Positions 5,178 to 5,202 of a DNA stretch of 5,202 bases are shown piece after piece. Below the pieces are notes generated by a model. It did not search any database. It saw only the letters and a program-made list of their open reading frames with translations, and was not told the DNA's origin. Source of the DNA: Alphaproteobacteria bacterium (GTDB taxonomy: Bacteria > Pseudomonadota > Alphaproteobacteria > CAAHEQ01 > UBA3637). The stretch is taken from the NCBI GenBank assembly GCA_017513365.1, contig JAFXFY010000109.1, positions 1 through 5,202 on the forward strand. The letters run 5' to 3'. Both the position numbers and the translations under genes were made by a program. Position 1 is the stretch's first letter. Each line of letters starts with the position of its first letter.

Positions 5178-5202
5178 GTTAAAATTTAAAGCTCTTCATT
5201 TC

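Overview
The window looks like chromosomal DNA of an AT-rich Gram-negative bacterium. The evidence is two lipoproteins with lipobox cysteines, one exported beta-helix-like surface protein, two single-pass membrane proteins, near-consensus sigma70-type promoters with 17-bp spacers, and a tRNA-Pro with an encoded CCA end. A host- or gut-associated proteobacterium, perhaps an alphaproteobacterium, would fit. That placement is inference, because no universal marker protein is present. No CRISPR array, insertion sequence, transposase, integrase or rRNA was seen.

Layout: (1) 1-1481, minus strand: the start of a large exported protein with an open frame of 493 residues that runs off the left edge. 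It has a signal peptide, beta-helix-like rungs and two Thr/Lys-rich arms. (2) 1579-2247, minus: a 222-residue lipoprotein of unassigned function, 97 bp upstream of the first gene and possibly co-transcribed with it. (3) 2248-2560: a 313-bp gap holding that gene's promoter and a GC-rich, hairpin-dense island (about 47% GC against about 23% in the flanks). The island ends in a perfect 44-bp palindrome. (4) 2561-3346, minus: a helical, probably TPR/Sel1-like lipoprotein with an internal duplication. Its start is set by a strong ribosome binding site at an ATG. (5) 3347-3628: a mostly non-coding gap with the lipoprotein promoter, an isolated hairpin and the terminator of the tRNA. (6) 3629-3705, minus: tRNA-Pro(GGG), with its own promoter and terminator. 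(7) 3774-5177, plus: a promoter with perfect consensus hexamers and 17-bp spacing, driving two tandem genes that share one architecture (basic cytoplasmic tail, one membrane helix, exported domain) and recognisable sequence similarity.

Together the protein genes are all envelope-directed: one surface protein, two lipoproteins and two inner-membrane-anchored proteins. The most interesting parts are the divergent tandem paralogue pair (3828-5177), which matches no family I recognise, and the structured island at 2338-2513. The island carries an 11-base copy of the 3' acceptor strand of the nearby tRNA-Pro.
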